This document shows, in pieces, positions 8,812-17,664 of a DNA stretch of 64,000 nucleotides. Positions within the stretch are counted from its first letter, which is position 1. Each line of letters starts with the position of its first letter. Below the pieces are notes generated by a model. The model was not told where the DNA came from. It worked only from the letters and a program-made list of their open reading frames with translations, and did no database searches. Origin of the DNA: Rhizobium sp. ACO-34A (GTDB taxonomy: Bacteria; Pseudomonadota; Alphaproteobacteria; Rhizobiales; Rhizobiaceae); assembly GCA_002600635.1 (NCBI GenBank), contig CP021371.1:3785001-3849000 (forward strand), in the 5' to 3' direction. A program made the translations under genes and the position numbers.

Positions 8812-9879
8812 ATGAGGAGTTTCATTGCCCTGCTGCTGACCTTGACGCCGACCACGCTCGCGTGGGCGGAGCCCGTGGTCTTTCCCGCCCCTTCGGGAAA
8901 TCCGGCGGCGCGCGAACTTGTCGTCTATTCCTCACTCGACGAACCCATCGCCGAACAGATGATCGTCGCCTTCCAGAAAGCGCACCCCGATATTTCGGTG
9001 CGCTACGAGGACATGCTGACGGGCGAGATCTACGACCGGATCGTCAAGGAAACCGACGCCGGCGGCAAGACCGCCGATTTCGCCTTTTCGTCCGCGATGG
9101 ACCTGCAGGTGAAACTCAGCAATGACGGCTATGCCCAGCGCAGCGACCTGCCGATGAGCGACCGCTGGCCGAGTTGGGCCAACTGGCGCAACACCGCCTA
9201 TGCGCTCACCTTCGAGCCGGCCGTCTTCGTCTATCACAAGCCGAGCTTCGTCAACGAGAACCCACCGGCGACCCGCGCGGAATTCGTGGACTACCTCAAA
9301 CGCAAGGGCAACGAGGTCTACGGGCGCATCGGCACCTACGACATCGAGCGCTCGAGCGTCGGTTTTCTGTTCATGGCCCGCGACCAGGAACAGTTCGACG
9401 ACATCTGGTCGGTCATCCGCACCATGGGCGCCGCCGGCGTCAAGCTTTACTCGACCAGTTCCGCGATTCTGGAGCGCATAGCCGACGGGCGTTTCGTCCT
9501 CGGTTACAACATCATCGGTTCCTATGCGGCCGACTGGGCCTCGCGCCATCCCGATGTCGGCATCGTCCTGCCCAAGGACTATACCGTCGTGATGTCGCGC
9601 ATCGGGCTGGTTCCACAGGCCGCGGCCTCGCCCGATCTCGGCCGCGCCTACCTCGAATTCTTCATGTCGAAGGAGGGCCAGACCCTGATGGCGCGCAAGC
9701 TCCAGATCGCCGCGGTCAGCCCCGAAGTGAACGGCGAGAACACCGCCAACACCATGCGGGAACTTCTCGGCGCACAGCTTCGCCCGGTTCCCGTCAGCCC
9801 CGGCCTCATGGTCTACCTCGATCAGGTGAAACGCGCCCGGCTGATCGACCGGTGGAACGAGGTTTTGCGCCTCCAGTAA
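8812..9879 (+). CDS. Periplasmic solute-binding protein (iron(III)/phosphonate-type ABC family), orphan
   Basis: The 355-aa secreted protein has a signal peptide (residues 1-19, cut near TLAWA-EP). The mature start ELVVYSSLDEPIAEQMIVAFQKAHP is characteristic of the AfuA/PhnS-type extracellular binding proteins. ATG 8812 is chosen because the signal peptide starts there; a GTG at 8779 is in frame but would bury it. There is no matching permease or ATPase gene nearby. It lies divergent to tctDE and upstream of tctCBA, so it may be a TctD target and may feed ligand information to the TctE sensor or deliver ligand to a remote ABC transporter. The ligand is unknown. Confidence 0.8.
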   Translation: MRSFIALLLTLTPTTLAWAEPVVFPAPSGNPAARELVVYSSLDEPIAEQMIVAFQKAHPDISVRYEDMLTGEIYDRIVKETDAGGKTADFAFSSAMDLQVKLSNDGYAQRSDLPMSDRWPSWANWRNTAYALTFEPAVFVYHKPSFVNENPPATRAEFVDYLKRKGNEVYGRIGTYDIERSSVGFLFMARDQEQFDDIWSVIRTMGAAGVKLYSTSSAILERIADGRFVLGYNIIGSYAADWASRHPDVGIVLPKDYTVVMSRIGLVPQAAASPDLGRAYLEFFMSKEGQTLMARKLQIAAVSPEVNGENTANTMRELLGAQLRPVPVSPGLMVYLDQVKRARLIDRWNEVLRLQ

Positions 9880-9885
9880 ATGGGC

Positions 9886-10150
9886 AATACCAAGGATCGA
9901 TAATAGAAATCCATAGGATGACTTTATACTGGTTTCTGGCTAGGCACGGTGCGCAGGGCGATGCTTTCGCATCGGACAAGCATCGTAACGACGCCAGAGA
10001 CCAGTATAAAGTCACCGCAGGCCGGCTTCTCGGGCTTTCCGGCGTTGTCGAGGCCCTTGACCGATGCGTCAGCATCGTTCTGCGCACCGTGCCTAGCCGG
10101 AAACCCGAGCGAGCCGGTCCTATGGGTTTCTATTATCGATCCTTGGTATT
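9886..10150. repeat. 265-bp two-lobed palindromic intergenic element
   Basis: Terminal inverted repeats 9886-9918 and 10118-10150 match at 32 of 33 positions (ends AATACCAAGGATCGATAATA). Inside are two 96-bp lobes separated by 7 nt. Lobe 9919-10014 is closed by a 21-bp stem (20 of 21 paired, 9919-9939 with 9994-10014). Lobe 10022-10117 is closed by 10022-10042 with 10097-10117. The lobes also mirror each other: 9931-9956 and 10080-10105 are inverted copies at 25 of 26 positions. Each lobe has a small hairpin with CGATGC/GCATCG. There is no coding frame. It starts 6 bp after the stop of the solute-binding gene. It resembles a non-autonomous mobile or REP-like element and could also fold as a three-way-junction RNA. 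Confidence 0.82.
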
Positions 10151-10378
10151 AGGCTGAGCAAGCCGCCAACCCACACGATTTTTGACCAGCGTCAGCTAGA
10201 TGACAGCTTTCTGTGGTGCGTTGACGTCATTGGAATCCGTGGAGGCGGAGACCAAGGCTCGGGAGGAGCTTCGGCACAATGTGCATTTTAGGCCACTGCA
10301 CCAGCGGTGGCGACCGTTCTCCCCCGGCACAAGCAAAACAAACGGGCTGCAAGAGCAGCACCTGACGGAGGACACATC
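10151..10378 (+). promoter_or_regulatory. Upstream region of tctCBA
   Basis: The 228 bp between the palindromic element and the tctC start contain no recognisable gene. A GCACA-N-TGTGC inverted repeat at 10274-10284 is a possible regulator site. GGAGGA at about 10366-10371 is the ribosome site for the GTG start at 10379. The promoter could not be placed with confidence. Confidence 0.35.
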
Positions 10379-11323
10379 GTGAAACACTTCTTCCTCGCAT
10401 CCATTCTCGCCGGCGCCGTGGCGCTTCCGGCATATGCCGCCGACTACACCATCATCGCGCCCGCCAACCCGGGCGGCGGCTGGGACCAGACAGCCCGTTC
10501 AATGCAGACCGCCATGCAGCAGGAGGACATTTCCTCCAACGTGCAGGTCCAGAACGTTCCCGGCGCCGGCGGCACCATCGGCCTTGCCCAGTTCGCCAAC
10601 CAGAACAAGGGCAATGCGAATTCGCTGATCGTCGGCGGCTACGTCATGGTCGGCGCGATCCTGACCAACAACGCTCCCGTCACCCTCAAGGATGTTACCC
10701 CGATCGCCCGCCTCACCGGCGAATATGAAGCAATCGTCGTTCCGGCATCCTCACCTCTCCAGACCATCGGCGACCTCGTCGACGCCCTGAAGAAGGATCC
10801 GGGTTCGGTATCCTGGGGCGGCGGCTCGGCCGGCGGCACCGACCACATCGCAGTCGGCCTGATCGCCAAGGCAGCCGGCGTCGACCCGACCAAGATCAAC
10901 TATATCGCCTTCTCCGGCGGTGGTGAAGCGCTGGCCGCGATCCTCGGCAGCCAGGTCACGGCCGGCATTTCCGGCTATGGCGAATTCGAATCGCAGGTCA
11001 AGTCCGGCACACTGCGTCTGCTCGCCGTCACCAGCGCCGAACGCCTTGCCGGCGTGGAAGCTCCGACGCTGAAGGAAAGCGGCATCGACGTGGTGGTTGA
11101 AAACTGGCGCATGGTCGCGGCGGCCCCCGGCCTAACCCCCGAACAGGAAGCCGCCGTTTCCGCGGACGTCGAGAAGCTGGCCAAGTCCGCTAGCTGGCAG
11201 GAAATTCTGAAGACCAAGGGCTGGCAGGACTCCTACCTCTCCGGCGATGCCTTCAAGGCGCAGCTCGACAAGGACGTCGCCGCCACCGAAGGCGTCCTCA
11301 AGGACATCGGACTGGTGAAATGA
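10379..11323 (+). CDS. tctC: Tripartite tricarboxylate transporter substrate-binding protein TctC
   Basis: The 314-aa protein has a signal peptide (1-20, LPAYA-ADY). The mature N-terminus [18 protein letters not shown] and the later [18 protein letters not shown] are the ligand-clamp loops of the Bug/TctC family. It binds citrate or a related carboxylate in the periplasm and hands it to the TctAB membrane pair. GTG 10379 is chosen because the signal peptide begins there and a GGAGGA ribosome site lies about 8 nt upstream. It overlaps tctB by 4 bp, giving a classical tctCBA order. Confidence 0.92.
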   Translation: MKHFFLASILAGAVALPAYAADYTIIAPANPGGGWDQTARSMQTAMQQEDISSNVQVQNVPGAGGTIGLAQFANQNKGNANSLIVGGYVMVGAILTNNAPVTLKDVTPIARLTGEYEAIVVPASSPLQTIGDLVDALKKDPGSVSWGGGSAGGTDHIAVGLIAKAAGVDPTKINYIAFSGGGEALAAILGSQVTAGISGYGEFESQVKSGTLRLLAVTSAERLAGVEAPTLKESGIDVVVENWRMVAAAPGLTPEQEAAVSADVEKLAKSASWQEILKTKGWQDSYLSGDAFKAQLDKDVAATEGVLKDIGLVK

Positions 11324-11811
11324 GCACCGGATCGAACCCGAAGCATGAGACACGCCGCCCCGATGGGGCGGCGCTTTTCATCGCCCTCTTCCTCGCCGCC
11401 CTGGCCGGCCTGATCTTCTGGGACGTCGCACGCCTTGGCGAGGTCACCGGCTATTCTCCCGTCGGCCCGGCAACCGTACCGAAATGGATCGCCGTCTGCC
11501 TGGCAGGCCTTGCCGTCTGGACCGCAATCGCCGCCTTTCGTCGCGATTTTCCCGAGCGCGAGCATCAGGAAATCTCTCCCGTTCTCTGGATCGTCGGCGG
11601 ACTGGCCGGACAGATGCTGCTCCTGAAGACGGCCGGGTTCTCGATCGCAACCGGCGTCCTCTTCGCCGCCACGGCTTTCGCTTTCGGCAAAAGGAAACTC
11701 TGGATCTCGCTTCCGGTCGGCATCGCCATCTGTCTCGCGATCTGGCTGGTCTTTGCCGGACTGCTGCAGCTTTCGCTGCCGGCAGGGCCGCTCGAGCACC
11801 TTTTCCTCTGA
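11320..11811 (+). CDS. tctB: Tripartite tricarboxylate transporter small membrane subunit TctB
   Basis: The 163-aa hydrophobic protein has four predicted membrane helices and the TctB-typical loop GYSPVGPATVPKWIAVCLA after the first helix. TctB is the poorly conserved small subunit that pairs with TctA in the inner membrane for sodium- or proton-driven carboxylate uptake. Its ATG overlaps the tctC stop (ATGA), and the tctA start follows 13 bp after its own stop, so the three genes form one translational unit. Confidence 0.87.
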   Translation: MSTGSNPKHETRRPDGAALFIALFLAALAGLIFWDVARLGEVTGYSPVGPATVPKWIAVCLAGLAVWTAIAAFRRDFPEREHQEISPVLWIVGGLAGQMLLLKTAGFSIATGVLFAATAFAFGKRKLWISLPVGIAICLAIWLVFAGLLQLSLPAGPLEHLFL

Positions 11812-11824
11812 GGAGTAGCCCCGC

Positions 11825-13342
11825 ATGAACACCTTCGATTTTCTCCTGCAGGGCCTCGCAATCGCCGCACAGCCGGCGAACCTTCTCTATGCCCTGATCG
11901 GCGTGACGCTCGGCACCGCCGTCGGCGTGCTTCCGGGCATCGGGCCTGCGCTGACCGTCGCCCTGCTTCTGCCCGTCACCTTCAAGCTCGATCCCGCCGG
12001 ATCGCTGATCATGTTCGCCGGCATCTATTACGGCGGCATGTATGGCGGATCGACCACCTCCATCCTGCTCAACACGCCGGGTGAAAGCGCCTCGATCGTC
12101 ACCGCGCTGGAAGGCAACAAGATGGCGCGCGCCGGTCGCGGCGGCCCGGCCCTTGCCACCGCCGCCATCGGCTCCTTCGTCGCCGGCCTGATCGCCACCC
12201 TCGCGCTGGCGCTGATCGCGCCTTACATCGTCAAGCTTGCGCTGGTCTTCGGACCTCGTGAATACTTCGCCCTGATGGTCGTGGCCTTTGTCACTGTGTC
12301 CTCGGCATTCGGCGATTCCACCCTGCGCGGCCTCACCTCGCTTTTCATCGGCCTGGCGCTCGCAACCGTCGGCATCGACCAGCTGACCGGCCAGACCCGC
12401 ATGAGCTTCGGTGTGCCGGACCTGCTCGATGGTATCGAGGTGACGACGCTCGCCGTCGCGATGTTCGCCATCGGCGAAAGCCTGTTCCTCGCCGCTCAAG
12501 GCGACCGTGGTCCCGACAAGGTCGAGGCCGTCAAGGGCTCGATCTGGATGACCGCGACCGACTGGGCCCGTTCGTGGAAGCCCTGGCTGCGCGGCACGTT
12601 GATCGGCTTCCCGATCGGCGCGATGCCGGCGGGCGGCGCCGAAATCGGTACCTTCCTTTCCTATGCCGCCGAAAAGCGCCTGACCAAGCATCCGGAAGAA
12701 TTCGGCAACGGCGCAATCGAAGGCGTTGCCGGTCCGGAGGCCGCCAATAACGCTTCGGCCGCCGGTACGCTGGTGCCGCTGCTGACCCTCGGCCTGCCGA
12801 CCACGGCAACCGCGGCCATCATGCTCGCCGGCTTCCAGCAATACGGCCTGCAGCCGGGACCATTGCTGTTTGCGACCAATCCGCAGCTCGTCTGGGGCCT
12901 GATCGCCAGCCTGTTGATCGCCAACTTCATGCTGCTGGTGCTCAACCTGCCGCTGATCGGTCTCTGGGTCCGCCTGCTGACGATCCCGAAGCCCTGGCTC
13001 TATGCGGGCATCCTGCTGTTCGCCACGCTCGGCACCATCGGGGCCAACCCCTCCGTGTTCGAGCTGGGCATGCTGCTGGCCTTCGGCCTGATGGGCTACG
13101 CCATGCGCGTCTTCGGTTATCCGATCGCCCCCGTGGTCGTCGGCCTGATCCTCGGACCGCTGGCCGAGCAGCAGCTTCGCCGCGCCCTGGCGATCAGCCA
13201 GGGCGACGTGACGGTCCTCGTGACGTCACCGATCGCGGCCGTGCTGCTTGCGATCGCCGCCGTCGCGCTGATCCTGCCGCTCATCATGCGGGCACGCGGC
13301 AAGGGCGAGGTGCTCTCACATCTGGCTGCCAGCGAAGACTGA
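11825..13342 (+). CDS. tctA: Tripartite tricarboxylate transporter large permease TctA
   Basis: The 505-aa integral membrane protein has about 11-12 helices. It carries the TctA landmarks [21 protein letters not shown] near residue 35 (substrate path), [20 protein letters not shown] at about 65-85 and [17 protein letters not shown] at about 320, matching the family length of about 500 aa. It is the transport channel of the TctCBA system. A GGAG ribosome site precedes ATG 11825, and a good terminator follows at 13368. Regulation by the adjacent TctD-TctE pair is likely. Confidence 0.93.
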   Translation: MNTFDFLLQGLAIAAQPANLLYALIGVTLGTAVGVLPGIGPALTVALLLPVTFKLDPAGSLIMFAGIYYGGMYGGSTTSILLNTPGESASIVTALEGNKMARAGRGGPALATAAIGSFVAGLIATLALALIAPYIVKLALVFGPREYFALMVVAFVTVSSAFGDSTLRGLTSLFIGLALATVGIDQLTGQTRMSFGVPDLLDGIEVTTLAVAMFAIGESLFLAAQGDRGPDKVEAVKGSIWMTATDWARSWKPWLRGTLIGFPIGAMPAGGAEIGTFLSYAAEKRLTKHPEEFGNGAIEGVAGPEAANNASAAGTLVPLLTLGLPTTATAAIMLAGFQQYGLQPGPLLFATNPQLVWGLIASLLIANFMLLVLNLPLIGLWVRLLTIPKPWLYAGILLFATLGTIGANPSVFELGMLLAFGLMGYAMRVFGYPIAPVVVGLILGPLAEQQLRRALAISQGDVTVLVTSPIAAVLLAIAAVALILPLIMRARGKGEVLSHLAASED

Positions 13343-13367
13343 GGCCGTCGGATTTGACGGAAGTTAT

Positions 13368-13406
13368 GAAGGGCCGGTTCCCCAAGGGAGCTGGCCCTTC
13401 TTTATT
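13368..13406 (+). terminator. Rho-independent terminator of tctCBA
   Basis: GAAGGGCCGG (13368-13377) pairs with CTGGCCCTTC (13391-13400), one G-T pair, with a 13-nt loop, followed by TTTATT. It lies 26 bp after the tctA stop. Confidence 0.8.
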
Positions 13407-13481
13407 GCATGGCAGCACTGTTTGAAACGCCATTGTAGAATGCGCTAACAAAGCCCATCTTCTGATTGTGAACAAACGAAG

Positions 13482-13670
13482 ATGAAGGCAAAGAAGATGT
13501 CTGTCCTTACTGGCGCAATTCGCATGGGCTTCCTTGGCCGCGCCATCGCAGTATTCAGCGCAGCAAATGCCGCAGCCGCCGCTGTCGAAGCTCACCGTAC
13601 TCCCAACCGCCATGACCTGCGTGCGCTCGGCATCAAGCCCGAGGATTTCAGCAAGGTTCGTCTCGGCTAA
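13482..13670 (+). CDS. Small DUF1127-like protein
   Basis: The 62-aa (57 aa if ATG 13497 is used) protein has an alanine-rich middle and a C-terminal NRHDLRALGIKPEDFSKVRL. That tail resembles the DxxLxxxGIxxxDI end of DUF1127 (YjiS-like) proteins, which are abundant in Rhizobiales and in some species bind RNA and affect phosphate or carbon physiology. The gene stands alone with its own terminator at 13717. The first ATG is preceded by a weak AACGAAG, the second by AAGG; the choice is open. Function here is unknown. Confidence 0.65.
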   Translation: MKAKKMSVLTGAIRMGFLGRAIAVFSAANAAAAAVEAHRTPNRHDLRALGIKPEDFSKVRLG

Positions 13671-13716
13671 GGCTTGGGACTTCAAGGGAAGCTGAACGCT
13701 TCCAACATATCCGCTG

Positions 13717-13755
13717 AGCCGGGGAGCCAGAAATGGCTGTCCGGCTTTATTTTTG
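13717..13755 (+). terminator. Rho-independent terminator after the small DUF1127-like gene
   Basis: AGCCGGGGAGCCA (13717-13729) pairs with TGGCTGTCCGGCT (13734-13746) at 11 of 13 positions across a GAAA loop, followed by TTATTTTT. The T run overlaps the stop codon of the convergent epimerase gene. Confidence 0.8.
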
Positions 13756-14688
13756 CCCGGAAGGCGGTCCAGCTTCCGACACCATCGCCTTCAGGCCGTC
13801 TGCTATCGTGAAGGGCGGCGTCCAGCCGAGCACCGCCCGGCTCTCCGCTATATCAGCCTCCAGCGAGCCGAGAAGACGCTGGGTGAAATCCTGTTTCCCG
13901 AGCAGCCTTGCGGCAAGCGTGAACACGAAGGTCGGCACCGGGAAAAGCCGCGCAGGTTTGTCGAGCGAGGCCCTGATCCGCGAGATCAGCACCGGCAGGG
14001 AAACATCATCGCCATCGCTGACGAGAAAAGTACGGTTCGCTGCGGCCGGATGCTCGGCGCAGCGCAGGACGAAATCCACGAGATTGCCGACATAGACCAT
14101 CGACCGCCTGTTGCGGATCGACAGGAAGGGCAGCGGCAAACCACCCGATGCCAGTTTATGAAGGGCCGCGAAATTGGCTTTCACACCGGGGCCATAGACG
14201 AGCGGCGGCCGGATGCACACCACCTCCATGCCCGTCTCGGCCGCAATCCTGGACAGGCCATCTTCGGCTTCCCGCTTGGAAACGCCATAGGGATCAAGCG
14301 GCTGTGGCGCGTCGCCGGCACGAAAAGGATGCCCCGGCCGGGTCTCCTCGCCATTGACCTTCAACGTGCTGATGAAGACGAAGCGCTTGACGCCGCAAGC
14401 CGCAGCCTGACGCGCCAGATTTAGCGTGCCATCCGTGTTGCTCGCACGGAAAGCCGCGAGAGGATCGACCGCCTTGTCATTCATCACATGCACGCGCGCG
14501 GCGAGATGAATGACCAGATCGACACCGGCAAGCGCCTGAGACCAGTCGGTGGAGCCATCGATTTCGCCGACGACGACATCGCACGTTCCTGCACGACGCC
14601 CTGCCGTTCGGAAGACCAGACCACGCCGGGAAAGCTCCCCTGTCAGCGCCCGGCCGACGAAACCGCTTCCACCTGTGATGAGAATCAT
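13747..14688 (-). CDS. NAD-dependent epimerase/dehydratase (extended SDR)
   Basis: The 313-aa extended short-chain dehydrogenase has the N-terminal cofactor loop ITGGSGFVGRAL (residues 3-14), the active-site YGVSKREAE (Tyr and Lys three apart, about residues 134-142) and a serine/threonine at FISTLKVNG. Members of this group act on nucleotide sugars such as UDP-glucose, UDP-GlcNAc or UDP-QuiNAc. The start overlaps the stop of the CapD-type gene by 4 bp, so both are expressed together. It most likely makes a sugar nucleotide for the polysaccharide assembled by the divergent genes at 16927-19537; the exact sugar is not determined. Confidence 0.85.
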   Translation of the reverse strand: MILITGGSGFVGRALTGELSRRGLVFRTAGRRAGTCDVVVGEIDGSTDWSQALAGVDLVIHLAARVHVMNDKAVDPLAAFRASNTDGTLNLARQAAACGVKRFVFISTLKVNGEETRPGHPFRAGDAPQPLDPYGVSKREAEDGLSRIAAETGMEVVCIRPPLVYGPGVKANFAALHKLASGGLPLPFLSIRNRRSMVYVGNLVDFVLRCAEHPAAANRTFLVSDGDDVSLPVLISRIRASLDKPARLFPVPTFVFTLAARLLGKQDFTQRLLGSLEADIAESRAVLGWTPPFTIADGLKAMVSEAGPPSGQK

Positions 14689-16661
14689 CGGGTCATTCCA
14701 CCGAAATCGGAACTCTCGTCCTCTGTCAGAGGCCCGAAACGATCCGTCCGCTCCATCTGTCGCAGCGTCACGAAGTCGACGATATCGGCACCGGGGCGGT
14801 AACCGGAAACCAGCTTGCCCATGAGATCGCGCGTCGCAACCAGATCGCTGCGCTCCATCGCCTGCTGAAGAGCCCTGAGCGACTTTTCCAGTGCAGGCCA
14901 GGGCAGGAAATCCTCATGCGCCTTCATGATCAGCGAATGCGCCGTCGGCTCCGGATTATCGCTGATCAGCAGTTCCTCATAGAGTTTTTCCGCAGGTCGC
15001 AGACCGGTCATCTCGAAGGCGATGTCGCCATCCGGGTTTTCTTCGTCCTTCACGGTAAGGCCCGAAAGCTCGACCATGCGGCGCGCCAGATCGATGATTT
15101 TCACCGGCTCGCCCATGTCGAGAAGGAAGACGTCGCCGCCTTCCGCCATGGCGCCGGCCTGAATGACCAGCTGCGACGCTTCGGGGATCGTCATGAAGAA
15201 GCGCGTCATCTCCGGATGGGTCAGCGTGATCGGGCCGCCCTGCTCGATCTGCTGGCGGAAAAGCGGCACGACGGAACCCGACGAACCCAAGACATTGCCG
15301 AAACGCACCATAGAGAACACGGTAGAGCCGCCTTGTGCGGCAAGCGCCTGGAGAACCAGTTCGGCGACGCGTTTGCTGGCCCCCATGATGTTGGTCGGCC
15401 TCACCGCCTTGTCGGTGGAAATCAGGACGAAGGACGGCACCCCGACCTCGATCGCAGCCTTGGCCACCACCAGCGTTCCGAAGATGTTGTTGCTGATACC
15501 CTCGATCGGATTGTGCTCGACCAGCGGCACATGTTTGTAGGCCGCCGCATGATAGATGGCATGCGGCCGGAACGTCGTCATGATCTCCCGCATGCGCCGC
15601 TCATCACGCACGGACCCGAGAAGCGGAATGATCGAGCGCTCGCCATCGCGACCATCGCGCGTCAGTTCCGCATGGATGGAGTAGAGACCGTATTCGTTCT
15701 GATCGACCAGCAGCAGGCATTCCGGCCCGATCTTCATGATCTGGCGACAGAGTTCGCTACCGATGGAACCACCGGCTCCGGTGACCATGACCACCTTGCC
15801 AAGGATGTTGCGGGCCAGAAGCGCCTTGTCCGGCGCGACCGACTGGCGCCCGAGCAGATCCTCGATGGCAAGTTCCTGGAAATCAGACAGTCTGACGAGA
15901 CCCTGCGCCAGTTCACTGACATTGGGCAGCAGACGCACCGCGACACGCGCGCCGCGCAGGCTCTCGATGACCTCGTTACGCCGCTTGGAATCGATGCCCG
16001 GCATGGCAAGCAGAACGGTCCTCACGTTCAACTTCACCACAAGCTTCTTGAGGTCGCGGGGATCATAGACCCTGATGCCGCCGATATAGGATCCATAAAG
16101 CGTCTGGTCGTCATCCAGATAACCGACGACGTTCAGTTCGGTGCCGTTTCCAAGCGCTGTACCCAACTGCCGCCCCATCGATCCGGCCCCGTAAATCAGC
16201 ACGTTCGACTGGCTCTTTTCCCGCAGAATATTCCGGTATGTGCCACCGAGCAGGTAGCGGGTGACCAAACGTGACATGCCGACCGCGATCAGCAGCAGCA
16301 ACGGCTGCATGATACCGACCGTACGCGGAATGCCGGGAACGCTGATGACGGTGAACACCGTCATGAAAATCAGGCCATAGAGGGAAATGGCCTTGATGAT
16401 GGCCAGATAGGCGTCCCAGCCAATGAAGCGGAAAATCGCGCGGTACAGGCCGAAACGAATGAAGATCGGCAAGGCGACGACGAGGCAAACCGGGATCGTG
16501 ATGAGTTGTATGCCGGCCAGCGGACCCCAGTAGTCAAGCCGAAGGCAGAAGGCGAACCAGAGGGTGAGAACGCAAAGTGCCGCATCGACGGTCAGGGCCA
16601 GCAAGCGCTTTACCCAGCGGGGAAAAGCGAGAACTGCCGGTATGTAACGCTCCCAGACCAT
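14685..16661 (-). CDS. CapD/WbpM-type membrane nucleotide-sugar dehydratase/epimerase
   Basis: The 658-aa protein has the full-length FlaA1/WbpM/CapD layout: four N-terminal membrane helices (about residues 15-130), a CoA-binding-like Rossmann domain (YGAGSMGRQLG) and a catalytic SDR domain starting VMVTGAGGSIGSEL, with STDKAVRPTNIMGASK as the active-site segment. WbpM-type enzymes dehydrate UDP-GlcNAc to a 4-keto-6-deoxy sugar on the cytoplasmic face. It forms an operon with the downstream SDR gene, which could reduce that product to UDP-QuiNAc. The ribosome site GGAAAT is weak. The 265-bp gap to the divergent GT25 gene shows no gene. Confidence 0.9.
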   Translation of the reverse strand: MVWERYIPAVLAFPRWVKRLLALTVDAALCVLTLWFAFCLRLDYWGPLAGIQLITIPVCLVVALPIFIRFGLYRAIFRFIGWDAYLAIIKAISLYGLIFMTVFTVISVPGIPRTVGIMQPLLLLIAVGMSRLVTRYLLGGTYRNILREKSQSNVLIYGAGSMGRQLGTALGNGTELNVVGYLDDDQTLYGSYIGGIRVYDPRDLKKLVVKLNVRTVLLAMPGIDSKRRNEVIESLRGARVAVRLLPNVSELAQGLVRLSDFQELAIEDLLGRQSVAPDKALLARNILGKVVMVTGAGGSIGSELCRQIMKIGPECLLLVDQNEYGLYSIHAELTRDGRDGERSIIPLLGSVRDERRMREIMTTFRPHAIYHAAAYKHVPLVEHNPIEGISNNIFGTLVVAKAAIEVGVPSFVLISTDKAVRPTNIMGASKRVAELVLQALAAQGGSTVFSMVRFGNVLGSSGSVVPLFRQQIEQGGPITLTHPEMTRFFMTIPEASQLVIQAGAMAEGGDVFLLDMGEPVKIIDLARRMVELSGLTVKDEENPDGDIAFEMTGLRPAEKLYEELLISDNPEPTAHSLIMKAHEDFLPWPALEKSLRALQQAMERSDLVATRDLMGKLVSGYRPGADIVDFVTLRQMERTDRFGPLTEDESSDFGGMTR

Positions 16662-16926
16662 CAGGAATTTCCAACCAGACTCTGTAAAAAAAGGAGGATA
16701 ACCACGTTTCCATCCCTGACACCGCAGTCAATCCATTGCAAGTTATTAACTCCCTCCGCATGGGCGTCTGCAACAGCAAAGGTTGAAAGGACACATGTTT
16801 CGCTCAAGTCACCCGAAAGTGGGACTGGACATCTTGCTTCCATTTTCGTTGCCTGAACGCAACCGCTCATATAAGAGATCTTGTTCAGGGACAGGCTGGC
16901 GCTCGATCTAAAGAATTGGCAGATAA

Positions 16927-17664
16927 ATGAAAATTGGCGCCTACGTTATAAATCTCGATCGCTCCATCGAGCGGTGGCGATGTCTGACCGCCCAGGCAGC
17001 ACAATTCGGCATGCAATTTTTGCGTGTTTCTGGTGTTGACGGGGCCGCCATACCTGCCGAACAACGGACAGAGATCGACGAGCGCGCTTTCCTGCGTCAG
17101 AACGGACGGCTGATGCTGGCCGGAGAATATGGCTGCTACCGCAGCCACCTGAAAGCCTTGTCGACCTTCCTTGAAAGCGACAATGACGCGGCGATCATCA
17201 TAGAGGACGATATCGAGGTTCCGCCGAAACTCATCGAGCGCGCGGAAGCCATCCTAGACGCTGTTCCTGATGCGGAACTGGTCAAGCTGCTCAACCATCG
17301 CTCTCACTGGTTTCGCCCGCGAGCAACCTCACAGATGGGAGATCAGGTAGGACGCTGCCTGCATGGACCACAAGGCTCTGCCGCCTGCTATCTCGTCACC
17401 CGCAAGGGTGCTGAAAAGCTGCTGCGCAGCATCAGGGTCATGAGTTACCCACTGGATATCGCACTGGAACGCGGCTGGCATAACGGCGTGAAGGTTTTCA
17501 CGGTAAAGGACAATATTGCCCGTCTCAGTCCCACCACCAGCAAGATGACGGAAATCGGCACCCGTGCCGACTACAGGAAGCGAAAATTCAAGGGACCGCG
17601 CAGAGCCATCACGCATCTCATGCGCGCCGTCGAATACGCTCGCCGGATCAGGTACGCCTTATGA
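16927..17664 (+). CDS. Glycosyltransferase family 25 (LPS-type)
   Basis: The 245-aa protein starts with KIGAYVINLDRSIERW, the first conserved block of GT25. It has GEYGCYRSHLKAL (about residues 62-74), the metal-binding DD in AIIIEDDIEVP and the later GSAACYLVTRKGAEKLL. GT25 enzymes (Lex2B/LgtB-type) add galactose or related sugars to LPS or other surface glycans from UDP-sugars. It is the first gene of a plus-strand trio joined by 4-bp overlaps with an O-antigen-ligase-like gene and a phosphoglycosyl transferase. No strong ribosome site is visible upstream. Confidence 0.87.
   Translation: MKIGAYVINLDRSIERWRCLTAQAAQFGMQFLRVSGVDGAAIPAEQRTEIDERAFLRQNGRLMLAGEYGCYRSHLKALSTFLESDNDAAIIIEDDIEVPPKLIERAEAILDAVPDAELVKLLNHRSHWFRPRATSQMGDQVGRCLHGPQGSAACYLVTRKGAEKLLRSIRVMSYPLDIALERGWHNGVKVFTVKDNIARLSPTTSKMTEIGTRADYRKRKFKGPRRAITHLMRAVEYARRIRYAL

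Noticed and set aside
9886..10150. Insertion sequence with transposase
   Set aside because: The terminal repeats are IS-like but the 265 bp contain no coding frame; at most it is a non-autonomous element.
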